Shown: one piece after another, positions 49,222-60,595 of the stretch
Position numbering within the stretch: position 1 is the first letter of the stretch
Layout of the letters: the number at the start of each line of letters is the position of its first letter
Source: Dacryopinax spathularia
Taxonomy: Eukaryota; Basidiomycota; Dacrymycetes; Dacrymycetales; Dacrymycetaceae
Length of the DNA: 64,000 nucleotides
Assembly (NCBI GenBank): GCA_037974965.1
Contig: JBBPFI010000004.1
Span: forward strand, 1,612,001-1,676,000
Direction: 5' to 3'
Position numbers and translations under genes: made by a program
The notes under the pieces: model-generated
What the model saw: only the letters and a program-made list of their open reading frames with translations
Databases searched by the model: none
What the model was told of the DNA's origin: nothing

Positions 49222-51803
49222 TTACTCAAACTTCGCCCGCTTCCCTCCAACGGTGCTCTCGCTATCCTCCTGCATTCCCCTCTTCCTTTCCCACACAAGC
49301 CGAAGAGGAGGTGGTCTCTCTCTGGCTTGCTCGTTCTGCGCCGTCAGTCCATGGGTCCGTCTTCCCAGGCCTGACTCAGGCGTGGCGCTCCCGTCCTGAA
49401 ATTCTGAAAGCTCGGTCGGATCTCCCTCATCATCAAAATCACTTTCAACAGCTCTTTCCTTGCCCTTTCCATTCACCTGCACTTTGATGTCTTCCGTCGT
49501 TTTGCCGGACGTTTTAGCGAGCTGCGAGAGGTACATCTTCCGCACGTCGACAGGCCCGTCGAGCGGTAAACCGTAGGTCATGCTCCCCGGCTCATGATCG
49601 CGCCGAATGTCGACTTGTTCGGGTTTAGGACGATGAAGATTCCCGCTCGTGTCCTGGATCAAGAACGGGTAGTTCTTCGCTTGTTCGTCTGCACACCCCG
49701 ACGTCAGTCTGACTGGCAAGTGGGTGCGAAACTAGTCTCACGTCTTTCCCATTTCTCGAAATAGAGGGTGCCGTCCCAGATCGCAAAGAAGAGTGATTCC
49801 ACTTGGATCTTGTTCCAATTTCCGACGTGCTGTCCTCCTGGGAGCTCGCAGACCGCCGGCCATCCAACGAGGCGTAAGCGCTTCCGATGCAAGCGTTCGA
49901 GGATCTCGTGGAATTCGGTGTTTCCCAGCTCGTCATCTACATTATACCAGATAAGTGGGGAATACGGACGAATGAGACTGATGCCGTACATAAGAAGGCG
50001 TTCAGGTGAAGCCTGCACATCTTTCGCCTCGTATTCCAGTCGAACGACTCGATCCACTCTCGCCCGTGTGCCAAATCTCGCTTTCTTTCCTGAATGGTCT
50101 GCTGCGCTTGTTTGATCTGCTCATCGCTATAGAACCGTTTGTTCTCCCTTCGCGGATCTTCCACATATCGGTGAAAATCGACCACGCCCGGCTGGGAGAT
50201 CCGCGCTCCAGATGAGATAGGTGCCGATGTAGAAGGATGAGCTACCACCGAGGGGACGGCCTTCGCCGCCGTTGCGGGAGGATCGAACTCCTTGACTTTC
50301 TGGAACGACCTTTGATATTTAGGCGGTCGGCCTCGCCGTTTCGCAGCGGGTGGTTCCGACGGTGCGGGAGTCGCCGACTGACTCGTCTCAAACATAGGAG
50401 CAGGACTTGGAGTAGGTACAGTGCTCAGGGGAACTTTGCGAGGCCTCCCCCTTCCCACTTTCTTGCGTGCCATCGTACGTCGAAGGTCGAGAGAGCCTTC
50501 CCGATCAGACGGTCCAGGAGTGTCGCCAACCTCCGAGGCATCACGAAGTTGGTCGGGATCCAGATTTGTTCCAAAGCGCAGCTCCTTCCCGGCGGAGTCG
50601 ATAATAAGGGGAATGTTGACCACTATGGCGGGATCCTGAAACACCAACTGCTTCTCCTGGTCCTTCCACGGCTTTACAGTCATCTTTCCCCGCCAGATCG
50701 CGAACAGCATCTCGCGGATGTGATCGGCGTTATATCTGCCTATGTTGGCTTGAGGACCAACCACGCAGCTAGTCGGCCAGCCGTGAATCCGTAGTTGTTT
50801 CTCCCTGAGTAGTAGGGGGATTTCTCGGAAGTTAGAGTTCCCGATGAACGGATCTGGCACTAATGTCAGAGCGAAGAAGTGTGAGGCACGAGCAGGACAT
50901 ACACAAAAACGCGATGATGTGAAGATGGCATGTTCGCTTCCGCACATGCCAATCCATCTTCTCGATCTCGGAAGCGGCAGTTCCGGGGTGTTCCTGTATG
51001 CGTCTGATGTCTTCGCGAGCCTGTAGAACTTCGCTATCTTTGAAAGCCCGACCTAAGGCTCGGGTCACGGGCGCATCATCGTAGTGAATTACGAGATCCT
51101 CATCGTCTTCCTCAGCGAGAATTCCGTTAGCGATGTTGCTGGGTGGTCCATTGAATTTAGACGTGTCGGCATGTTGATTACCGTCGAGTTCCACTGATCC
51201 ATCGGTCGGAGAGTCATCGTCCCACTCCTCGGGCGCTGTCGCATCGATTATCGGTTTGTTAGGGACCTGCCAGGAACCGCCAACGGGATGCACAAATCCA
51301 CGTCGAGCTTTGAGAGGGGCGCCTAAAAACCAATGATCGCTGCATTTGACGGCACGACCTTCAGTACCGGTGACCGGGGCTACGAAGAATCCGGAAACCT
51401 CTATATCCAAGCGGAGAAGAGCCATGAACTCGCCAACATACTTGGCAACATTAGCCAGGCCCTCGGCAGGCGTAGTGGCTTGTCGATAAAGAGTAAGCAG
51501 CTCGTTGTGCGGTGGAGAACCGATGTCATCGCCTTCTTCGCCCTTTGCAAGGTCTGAAAAGTCTGGGATCAGACGAAACTGCTTGGAAGGAATCGATCCG
51601 GTCCCATTAGTTAAAGGGGCTGAGCTGGATGATGCGGGTTGTGCGGCGCCATGGTGGTTCCCGTTAGTGTTGGGAGTACTCGACCGGGAGGCTCGTATAT
51701 GCGCTGAATTTACCGATAACTCTGCAAGGAGTTCCTCTGTGAGTCCATCCGGTATTTGCTGAGCTACCACGCGGGGGGCACGAGTCGATGCTGTTTCGTT
51801 CAT
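49222..51803 (-). CDS. AT-hook protein with an internally duplicated domain, function unknown
   Basis: About 810 residues in four exons (51803-50903, 50859-49990, 49936-about 49739, about 49690-49222). I do not recognise the main domain. It is present twice. Copy 1 (about 50950-50690) has DWHVRKRTCHLHIIAFL, then FIGNSNFREIP, LRIHGWPTSC and MLFAIWRGKM. Copy 2 (about 50050-49740) has DWNTRRKMCRLHLNAFL, then ELGNTEFHEIL, LRLVGWPAVC and LFFAIWDGTL. An intron interrupts both copies one base after the codons for AFL. Between the copies lie AT-hook motifs RGRPRK and RRGRPPK, which bind the minor groove of AT-rich DNA. The tail is acidic and then basic (ending KRAKFE). A nuclear, chromatin-linked role is inferred. 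The start at 51803 (MNETASTRAP) is the first ATG in the open frame; the upstream frame opens only with TTG. Confidence 0.8.
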
Positions 51804-53569
51804 CGGAATGGATGGAGGTTTTTGTTGGAGATCGGTAATTCGGGGAACACTGCGAGAGGCCAAAAACCCGCAGGTGGGGTATCCAGACCGCCCCCAAAGC
51901 GCCGTATGGCTTGAGTAAAGGGGGTTCGGGGAGTCAGTAGGTTGCGGGAAATATACAAGGAGTGGCCTGGGGGGAAAAGAGACGAGAGCAACGTTGCTGT
52001 GCGTTGGATAGACGCGTCAAAAGGACCCCCTATGCTGCTCCGAACTTGCTCCTCGGCGCGTGCACAATAGCAGTCGCATTCATCTCCGGCGATCTTCTCC
52101 TTTCTTCCCGGTCCTTTGAGGCTATGTATTTGTCCTGGAAATATTGGTGCACTTGCTGTGGGCCCAAAAGTGCTGAGCAAGCCTCTTTCCCACCCATTCG
52201 TCCCAGGCCAAATGCCAACATTCCGGGCGTTGCTTGACGATACCGCACGTACCATAGAGACACCAGGTTTCGCGGCTGTGGTATGGTCACAGCGGACTGC
52301 CCGGAGACTCTTACGCAGGGAAATAGTTATGCTACCCGCCAATTTGACAAAAGCTTTGTCTGTTCAACGACAGTATAGCGTGAAAGTTACGGCCACCAAA
52401 TAGTACTTTCAACAGCTTTCAGCTTGCGGTGCTCTGCTGTGTGCTGCCGTATCCGCAATGCTGAACCATGATGATGACGAACGATACCAGCCACGCCTCT
52501 ACCTGACCGAATCCCATAAACCATGCTGGGAGTTTTTTCCGTCTCACTTCGCCCGAGCGCTGCGGCAGATTATTATCGGTCTATCGTCACAAGACATGTG
52601 ATATCAATCAATGCAGAACCGGCCCGTATTCCAACGCCGTGCCCAGCAAATTGTCCTTCTACAGCAAGGCAGGGGTAGAGGCTCCCCGTTCAGGTACCAC
52701 TACTTGACGGCCTGTGTCACGATCAACCGGGGTGCATTTGAGAAAGTCGCCGAGCGCTGGGAGTCTGGTCAGATCTGAATATCATCGCGTCAATTCGAAT
52801 TCTTCATAGATCAAGGAGACACTCTACCGTTTCCCATCCAACTGCTTCCTGCATGCTCACAAGCATTCAGCCTGAGTGCCCACGGTACCGTACGCTCGTC
52901 ATGGAACCTTGCGGCCTTTTTAGAGACGGCCTTCAGACAGATCCAGTTAGACCAGTTCAAGCAGTGTGGCAGTGATAACTTTCACTTCGGCCGGAGGCCC
53001 GGACTGTCCAATATCTCTGCAGCCTGCAACTAGCGCGATGCTGGACAATGCATATAACACTCGCATCGGAGGCCCGCTCTAGTCGAAGGTATTGGCTGTG
53101 GAAAACTGCGCATAATGCTGCCTAATGTGCTTTCTTGCGCAAACAGCGACCTGGCAGGACAGCCAAGACCAACATTCCTAAGGGCATATCGTGGTGCCAT
53201 TTTACTACGAAAACCCTTTGCCAGACTGGAGAGAAGTAACGCAATCAGCCCTCGGACTCACCACCACCCACCGGCCGATAACGATACGGCTTGACGCCGC
53301 AGCCAACTTAGCAGAACATTCTTTATTGGGGTATAGTGCCAAGACAAGCGATAAGATGCAGAAGTACAACAGCAAGAGAAAGAGCAAAAGAGATCAAGAC
53401 CAAGCTATCGTACAGTCGAACCAGCGTGGGGCGTCATGGGTTCGGGTGGACTAGGCAAATTAGGTTTAAGTTATGGGCAGGTGGCCTTCGGCCTCAGCGG
53501 AACTCGAAGGAAGAGCTTGTGCGCTCGGGCATGTGACGGAGGGAGAGGTGCTGGTATCTGGGCAGATCA
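51804..53569. other. Intergenic, AT-hook gene to GID4
   Basis: About 1.77 kb without a recognised gene. A 180-codon open frame on the minus strand (51800-52342) overlaps the AT-hook start and looks compositional. It is probably promoter and 5' leader. The rest (52400-53500) has only short open frames. Confidence 0.4.
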
Positions 53570-55316
53570 TTAGCAACGCATTCTCTGCGCAAGACCCTGA
53601 ACGTACGGCTCGGAGTTCTGATGGAAGTACAGGCCCTCCATCATGGCGGTGCCATAGCCCTTTCCTCTTGCTCGTTCCATCGCTTCGACTTTCTCTCGCT
53701 CATGAGTGGTCCAATCGAACGATTTGACATCTGCCATCAGAGTTGCGGCTCGAGATCGACCACCTGAAGGGCTTGCCCCGTTATGGGCGCGAGGAGCAGG
53801 AGGCAGCCGGGAATGGGCAAGCGAATGCTGGGAAGGTGATCCCCATGTCAAGCTATTGGAGCCGTCGGACGGGGAAGAGGGGTCGAGGTCGACGCATACA
53901 TAGTAGAATCCTGTATAGGAAACATCATTAGCTCGGCTCTTGTACACAGTGACCTCTGGCGGTCATAGCCCGCAAGGAAGGGCTTACCTGCGAAACTGGC
54001 CCCGTTGATATCCTTCACCCGGTGGTCCGGAACAAGGAATCGTTCCTTCCACCGCATGAAGACGCAGTTCCTTTCTCTACTATCAATGGATGCTCGTGGT
54101 CCTCGCAATTCTTTCTTGAGAGAAGAAAAGCCTCGGAATCGGCTCCAATGGGTTAAGTCGTCTTCTTCTGTCGCACCCCATTGGTCGGTGTGGAAGCCAT
54201 GGTGGGGACCACCGATGATGTCGGCAGTAAACAGCGTGGTAAGCCGTGGATGAGATGGAGTGAGGTTGTGAATGAGCAAGTAGCCAGTAAGAGTAGCTTC
54301 TGTGAACGAAACATCCTGTTTTACGGAATCAGTGCGACGCTCAAGTTCCAGGTATATGCACATACGACGATGGTGACGGTTACGTCATAGCTGTTCCTCC
54401 CGCTACGCTGTGTACCACTGAAAACACTGCCGGGATACAAGCAACCTCGTCCATCGGTGCGACGCCGGATGTGGGTGATGTCGTTGTACAGATCAGGTAG
54501 GACGATTTTGCGCTTCTTCTGCATCTGCTTGTGCTCAGCAGGTTCTTCGTGGATTGTCTCCACGACGCGAGAGCGGAAGGGCGCATCCTCGCTTGTCTCT
54601 CGCGTAAGAGCGGACGGAGAAGGATGCCGAATTGTGCTGGGTCCAGCTTGAAAGGCGAAGTCCGCCGGTGCACTGGAAGACGGCTGGGTGACGCCCGTCG
54701 GGGATGGCAGTCTGGACGTTGAGGCTGTTCCGGAAGATTCGGCAAAGGAGTCTTGTCGGTGAAGATCGAAAGGCGATCTTCGTGATCCGTCATCCTCCAA
54801 GCCGTCAGGGTGCGGGGAGTGCGGAGGCGTGAAAGTTGGGTGACCCGGGTTAGCGATACCATCAGACATGTGAACGACGGAGTCGCCATCCATCCCAGCA
54901 TGAGCGCCTCCATGCTCCGACCCGTCCTCTCGGCTTGCACACCGCGGGATTTCCTCCGTATCCATCCTTAGCTCATTATCGGCGTCTTCATCATTATCTC
55001 GCACTGCCATCCCGCCCTCTCCCATCGACCCAAGTATCCCGCCCCTTATAACGCACCGGGCACAGATTTGTTCCTGACGTGACACACCGCCGCCCATCCC
55101 ATCCCCTTCAAAGAGCTCGATGTGAAAGGTCATGTTGCTGTCCGAGGAAAGAGGTGAACGACACTGGTAGCATCGCTTGACCTGGGGAGGTGCTGTCGCG
55201 TGCGGGCTGGCTGCATCCACGTGCTGGTGCGGCGTAATTGCGGACGGCTCGCCAAAGTAGTCAGGGGAGGGGTCGGGCACGGGTGTTGGCGTTGGAGGTG
55301 GTAGCGTTGCAGGCAT
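53570..55316 (-). CDS. GID4/Vid24 substrate receptor of the GID/CTLH ubiquitin ligase
   Basis: GID4 binds proteins with N-terminal proline and brings them to the GID E3 ligase; in yeast this removes gluconeogenic enzymes when glucose returns. The conserved beta-barrel is clear: CLYPGSVFSGTQRSGRNSYD, then across an intron DVSFTEATLTGYLLIHNLT, LTTLFTADIIG, NCVFMRWKERFLVPDHRVKD, INGASFAGFYYVCVDL and, after an insertion, MEGLYFHQNSEPYVQGLAQR. The insertion of about 70 residues near the end is Ser/Pro-rich. The N-terminal extension of about 280 residues is not typical: it includes a CxxC pair (KRCYQC) and, about 35 residues on, a second (ICARCV), which could hold a zinc ion, followed by acidic and Ser/Pro-rich sequence. 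Start 55316 is preferred; the frame is open to 55490. Confidence 0.9.
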
Positions 55317-58300
55317 GTTTGACGTCGTCCTCGTCGTATCCGTCCAGTGTCGGGCGTTGATGATGACGGTGTTGGATTGTAAGGGCGGTGTAACAATGTG
55401 ATGTATGTGGGGCACTGTCGGCCATTGCCCCGACAGCCAACCAGTTTGATCCCGCCGACTTCCTCTTCCGTCACCGATCTGCCGGACCATTGCTGCTGTT
55501 GATAGACTTGGACTAAGGTGCTTGTTGTTCTTGCTCTAGTTGTGCTTCAATCCCACGGTCGACAAGTCTGTCGGACTTGCTTTGGACCTCAATGCGTCCA
55601 CTTTATACCGGACGCTTCTGCCGGCGACCATCAGCGCTGTCCAGTTCTTCCGGATTTGGTCAACCTTTGGGCGCTTGGGCTGAGCGCGGGCGCATCATGA
55701 ACCCAGCGCCACCTGTCTACTGCGCCTCGTTTTCTAGGGCTGACTGCACCAACTTCTGCTTATAAGGGGGTGCATTCGGCATCCCCCGCACTCTTTCGCG
55801 ACACAGCTGTTCTATCTAATTGCTTTGCACGATCCAGTCTTTTGTCCGGGGATTGCAAGTCACGACAACTCGACGGTGGCAACCAGCGGCTGCTCACTGT
55901 AGCAAGTCCGCCGCGGCGGCCTTACAAATGTCAGACAGGGCCATCGCGCAATCTGCCGCATAGTTCTCCTCACAAGGGCTGCCGAGGCAAATTTGAGCGA
56001 TGACCGGGTTTGTTCATGCGAAGATTCTGACTGACTTGAAGATGCACTAGTCTACCCGCCCATCGTCGCCTATCTTGCATCTTCCCCTAGTTGAAACCCC
56101 TATAGCTGTCGTGCCGCTGCTAATCGGCCGTATGAACCCGGCTTGAAAAGGCGTTTGCGGTAGATGACGTGTGCACTGGTCGTGTGAGTTGGCCCACAAC
56201 TCGGCGCCCTTCTTCTAATCTGTGATTCAGTTAGGTCTATTCTTCTCGCGAGTGGTGGTCGTCCAGTATCCAACCGGATCAGGCTGGTCCTGAGCGCGAT
56301 GGAACGGAGCACGGCAGGAATTGCTCACTTTTCCCGGGACCCGGTTGTTTCACTGAAAGATGGCCTTGATCTCTGAATCACCCTCCGCATCGGTTGGTGC
56401 TCAGCCGCATGCGTCGGCGTCGTCCTCAGGCATTGCACCGCAGCAGGAGGAGTGAGAATGACGAACCTTTCTTCATCGATCTCCCGGAACTCAAGATGAA
56501 ACGTTTTGCTAGTTGCATTCAGTGCGCACCCGTCACGAGTCATTATCCAAGAACGGTTTCTCTGTCGCTGATAACGACGAACAAGAGAGCGGTGTCAGCT
56601 GCCTTTCAGGGCTCTTCAGGCCCAGAACATTCTCGACGGCCTGGCTCGCCTAGTTGTGGGTATGCGTTCCCCGGGTCATTGCATGTTTGCTGATATGTCT
56701 TTTCAGCACATTGGTTCCAGTCCGGCTGATCTTACCATAAGCAGTCATCCATCCGCCGCGTCCGTCGGAGAAGGTGGGGTGGGCGACGTCCGGTAATCTT
56801 GGACGGCACCAGCCTAAACTAACGACGGAAAACTTCACCGCAGCACAAGTTCTTCGGATCCACAAAGCAAGGCTGTCTTTCAGGCTCGTTATCGCCGTGC
56901 CATCTGAATCTTCTGTCGGACCAAGCCGACACTCTGGATCTCAACTGAACCAAATGTGACCAGCCACACTTTTGAAATACCACAGTGTTGGTAGAGCTCG
57001 CCGAACGCTTCAGGAAATAGTCAGCGCTGGATTGTCCACGGCGAAGCAGCTACACTCTTTGCGCTATTTGTGGGTATAGCCTTCGGCTTCTGCAATGTAT
57101 TGCAACTTGTGGATGACCCCGCCTCCAGCAAGTCGATCATGATCCGACTTCTCGCGATGGCCTTGTGGAGGGGCACGCTTAATGCCGAACGAATGAAGCT
57201 GAGTTCCAACGTGCGAGTCGATGCACGATTTCATGCGCGCGGACCGTCGCGTTCTCGCCCTGGGGTATTATGTCCTGATATGTACCGGCACATTCGGAAG
57301 GTGAGTAGACCCCATTCATTCTCGTGGCAGAATTTAACCTCTGAAAACAGGCACCGACTGTGTGAGTATATAAATTTGGGCTCCGGTTGTTTTCCGTTGT
57401 CTGCAAGGTGTGAGTATGCGTGCTTTTCGCCGCATGCCCCTTTGCGGCGCCCGTATGCAATGAGTTACGCCGTTCCAGCTAGGCGTCACAGCTGGTTCTT
57501 TGCTGCTACTTATGGCTCACCTTGAGTTTTCTCCAATCTACATGCTGCGCTTCAAACTAGAGGCTCAATTCTCCTCATCTCTTACAACGCTGCTTTCGAA
57601 AACACATGCCGTCGCTTCCATTCCAAAACCTTCGTTTCCGCGCGACACGCGCTTAGGCGGCTATCTGGATCGGGCGGTTGCCCCTGACGTACGCCAGCAA
57701 GCGCTTTCACCCACGCGGCTTTTCTTTGCGCAGTTCTTGTTTCTCGTTGGGGAAAAATGTCCGAGGAGATTAATTCGGACGTTGACCATTCTTCCGGGAC
57801 ATCAGAAACATGATGCAGCACTTCTCCCAAAGGTGGTCTAATACGCGGGGAACTCTGACGAGACCGTGAAGCTGCCGTTCATTGTTAGGAAAGTTAGAGC
57901 TGTTCACTCTTAGGCCATGAATCTCGACCGTGAACGGCACGGAACGCATACGTATCAGTTGGAACGGACACCTCGTCCAATATTCAGATTGACGAAGGTA
58001 TTGTGTTTAAGCTCAGTTTTGAACTGCAATTCTACTTTTGAGTCCAGTTTGATATTGCCCTTCAGAATTCCGAGCGGTTCATAGGTTGTAGAAAATTTGT
58101 CGCCGGGTCCATGCATGTCTGCTGCTGGCCTGGATGACAATGCTGACGCGAAAAAATGGGAGGCTCCGCGAAACGAGACCGGCACAACAACTTGAAGCCG
58201 GACCGGTTGCGAACATCCGCGTAATACCCTGAGGCGCCACTGCCATGGTTGCCACGGAGCCCCTGATTCGAAATGAGGCCAACCAGGTCTGTTCGGACAT

Positions 58301-59682
58301 TGACCCTGCTTCCTGGTTGCCCTCCTCGAAGCATTCTGTTCTGGTTGCCTAGATAACCGGAAAACTTGTCATTTACACCCTTTCAATCATACACCGGCAG
58401 AAAGCATCCGGTGCAACTCGTCGAAACAGATCTATTCTTGCCGCTCCCATACGTCACTATCAACGGCACCTCGACACCAGCAACAAGGGCTCTGAACCTG
58501 AATATGGGAAGGCGACGGTCCCGTCACATGTAATATCGGAACCGATGAGGGGGTCAGTAATTTGTTTGCATTCAAAAAGTTTTTTGCACACCTTCGCACA
58601 TCCCCACCCCTACCGGGACCACTGGATTCGCTCATGCTGAGAACCATTCAGCTCAGTGAGAAGCCTTTCAGACAGCTGTGACCCTCGCAGCTTTAGATTC
58701 TGGACGCAAAACCAAATCAAGAGACCTCCTGCTACGGATGCTCTTCCGATCTTGGCACTCAGAACTGGGGAGCCTCACTGACACCGGCTGCCCGCAATGG
58801 TCTATCGACGGAAGTGAAAATCTAGAGCTTCTCTGCATGGCTGCGGCAGCCTCGCACCAAGTAAGTAGTCCGACAGCCGCCGACAGCATACAGGACCACA
58901 GTGTCTGATAGGATACGGAACTGGGTCCCAAGCCGGATCTGGCGAGTGCCGCCGACAGAGAAGCAAGTTCCGCCAATGACAGGCAGGCAGTACTGAACGC
59001 TTGTAGGAGAAGACCGAGGGCGGACTTTTCACTGGGTTGTCTTCTCGGGCTTCTAACATGCCTCGGGCAAGGATGACTGGAAATCGGACAAGTCAGCTGT
59101 TGTACTTCCGGCAAACGCTTCCCCATTAAGCAGGCATGTGGTGCTTCTTGAGGCCTTGAAGGCCTAGTCGTTTCCATCCAGAAGCTGGCCCTATCGCTCG
59201 ACCCCGCGGGGTATCCAGTTCGTGGTAATCTCGGCACACCGACCTACAACGCGCTTGACCCCTCCGCCACCTTCTCTGCAAGCGAACCTGGTCGGGGCAG
59301 TTTGCACAAGCGTGACGTCAAGCGAAAGGCTTAGGTGCGGAACCCTTCCGAGTACCTCAGGATTCTGCGCTCCGTCCGATTGAGGCTCCGCTGAGCTACA
59401 GCCACTGGTGCGTGGTTGAAGGCAGCTTCTGGAAGCTTCGACACATCCATCAATCAATGGGACGCGCCTTCGAATACCCCTGTCCAGAAGAGAACAGTAA
59501 GCCGTTCAACTCGGAGGTTGAGACCACAATGCTGTGGAACTGATGATGTTGCAGTAGATATACTCGATACAGGAAATGTAGATCTCGTACTATCTGTTTC
59601 AAGATTCCGGATATTGATGTCGTGTGCAGTACGTAAACGTGCACTTTTGGGGTTTCCTCGGCCTGAACTCCGCTGAAGAAGT
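55317..59682. other. Long gene-poor stretch
   Basis: About 4.4 kb with only short overlapping open frames on both strands. The longest (58668-59237, minus, 189 codons) has a hydrophobic Leu/Ala/Ser run but no recognisable family, and no convincing splice partners were found. No LTR, inverted terminal repeat, reverse transcriptase, transposase or tRNA motif was recognised. It may hold the GID4 promoter, unrecognised non-coding RNA or decayed sequence. Confidence 0.35.
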
Positions 59683-60595
59683 CTACCATCCCGGCATGAG
59701 ATCCTGACACCCATTCTCCTTACGCTCCATCGGCCAGCGAATGAAATGAGTAAGGTCCGCCGCGACCATCTTGCCCGGACCTTCGCCAATCCATTTACGT
59801 GATGTTGGATCTGAGACCCGATGGACGTTCTCAAGATATGTCCAAAGTTCCTTGCGAGTTTTGCCGCAGTCACGCTGGGGTACCACTGTGAGCTCTCCAC
59901 ATATCCATCCTTCGAAGCGGAACATACCTGATGCACTTTCCACCACCCATTCTAGGTAAGAGAGCCGCATGTCAGACTCATTTTCGACCATGCGAGCAGG
60001 ACATACCATGCATTCCGGCGAACAGTAGTATACCGGCGCCCGACCTCTCACACGGGAGCAAGGCCCACAAGGCTGTGAGATCAATTCAGGATCAAAACTC
60101 CCGGACACAAGGAATTGATTTACCATGAAGCGCGGTTTATCAGGAGCTTCCCAGTGACGTACTTCATTGGGAATACCCGATAAGCAAGAGTGCGCAATCT
60201 GACGTATGAAGATTAGCACAGCCGCACCACAGGCCTTCGATGGAGAATCATACCTCATCCCAGGACAACAAGATGCGGACCAACACGGCCTTGCCGGCTA
60301 GAGGACCCTTCACGCACATCCGCGTCGTCGGCGCCAAAACGCCAAGTTGAATGAGCTGATCCAAGATGGGTGGGCCAACATCCAGAGGAGTACGATGTTC
60401 GAAGAAAAAGAAATGACGTTCCGGGACGTCCTCCAGCACCTCGGGTGAAAGGCACTCCAGTCGTTCATTGTGATGCTCAGGCACACGCGGCGGCCGAAGC
60501 TCAACCGAAGCTGGAACCAGACCATAATCGATCTGCAAGACCGGAGAGGTCAACGTCCTGGTAAAGACCATATATTGCTTGCGGCCGGACGGCAT
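59683..60595 (-). CDS. MYND-like zinc-finger protein, hypothetical
   Basis: I do not recognise the full protein. The first exon (60595-60256) codes MPSGRKQYMVFTRTL and a region with RHFFFFEHRTPLDVGPPILD. After an intron ending at about 60201 it continues IAHSCLSGIPNEVRHWEAPD. A Cys-rich piece follows: CGPCSRVRGRAPVYYCSPEC, and if the next GTATGT...CTAG segment is spliced out it reads YYCSPECMNGWWKVHQ. That is the second half of a MYND zinc finger (YCS..C...W..H), a protein-protein interaction module common in fungal proteins. The central CxxC pair of a normal MYND is absent. The end, DLTHFIRWPMERKENGCQDL, is unassigned. A TATA box on this strand at 60797-60803 supports expression. Exon limits in the last third are uncertain. 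Confidence 0.55.

Noticed and set aside
51800-52342. 180-codon minus-strand open frame overlapping the AT-hook gene start
   Set aside because: No recognisable motif, overlaps the promoter/leader of a better supported gene, and has ordinary random composition.
58668-59237. 189-codon minus-strand open frame with a hydrophobic Leu/Ala/Ser run
   Set aside because: No family resemblance, no credible splice partners and no clear signal peptide; kept only as a note for the gene-poor region.
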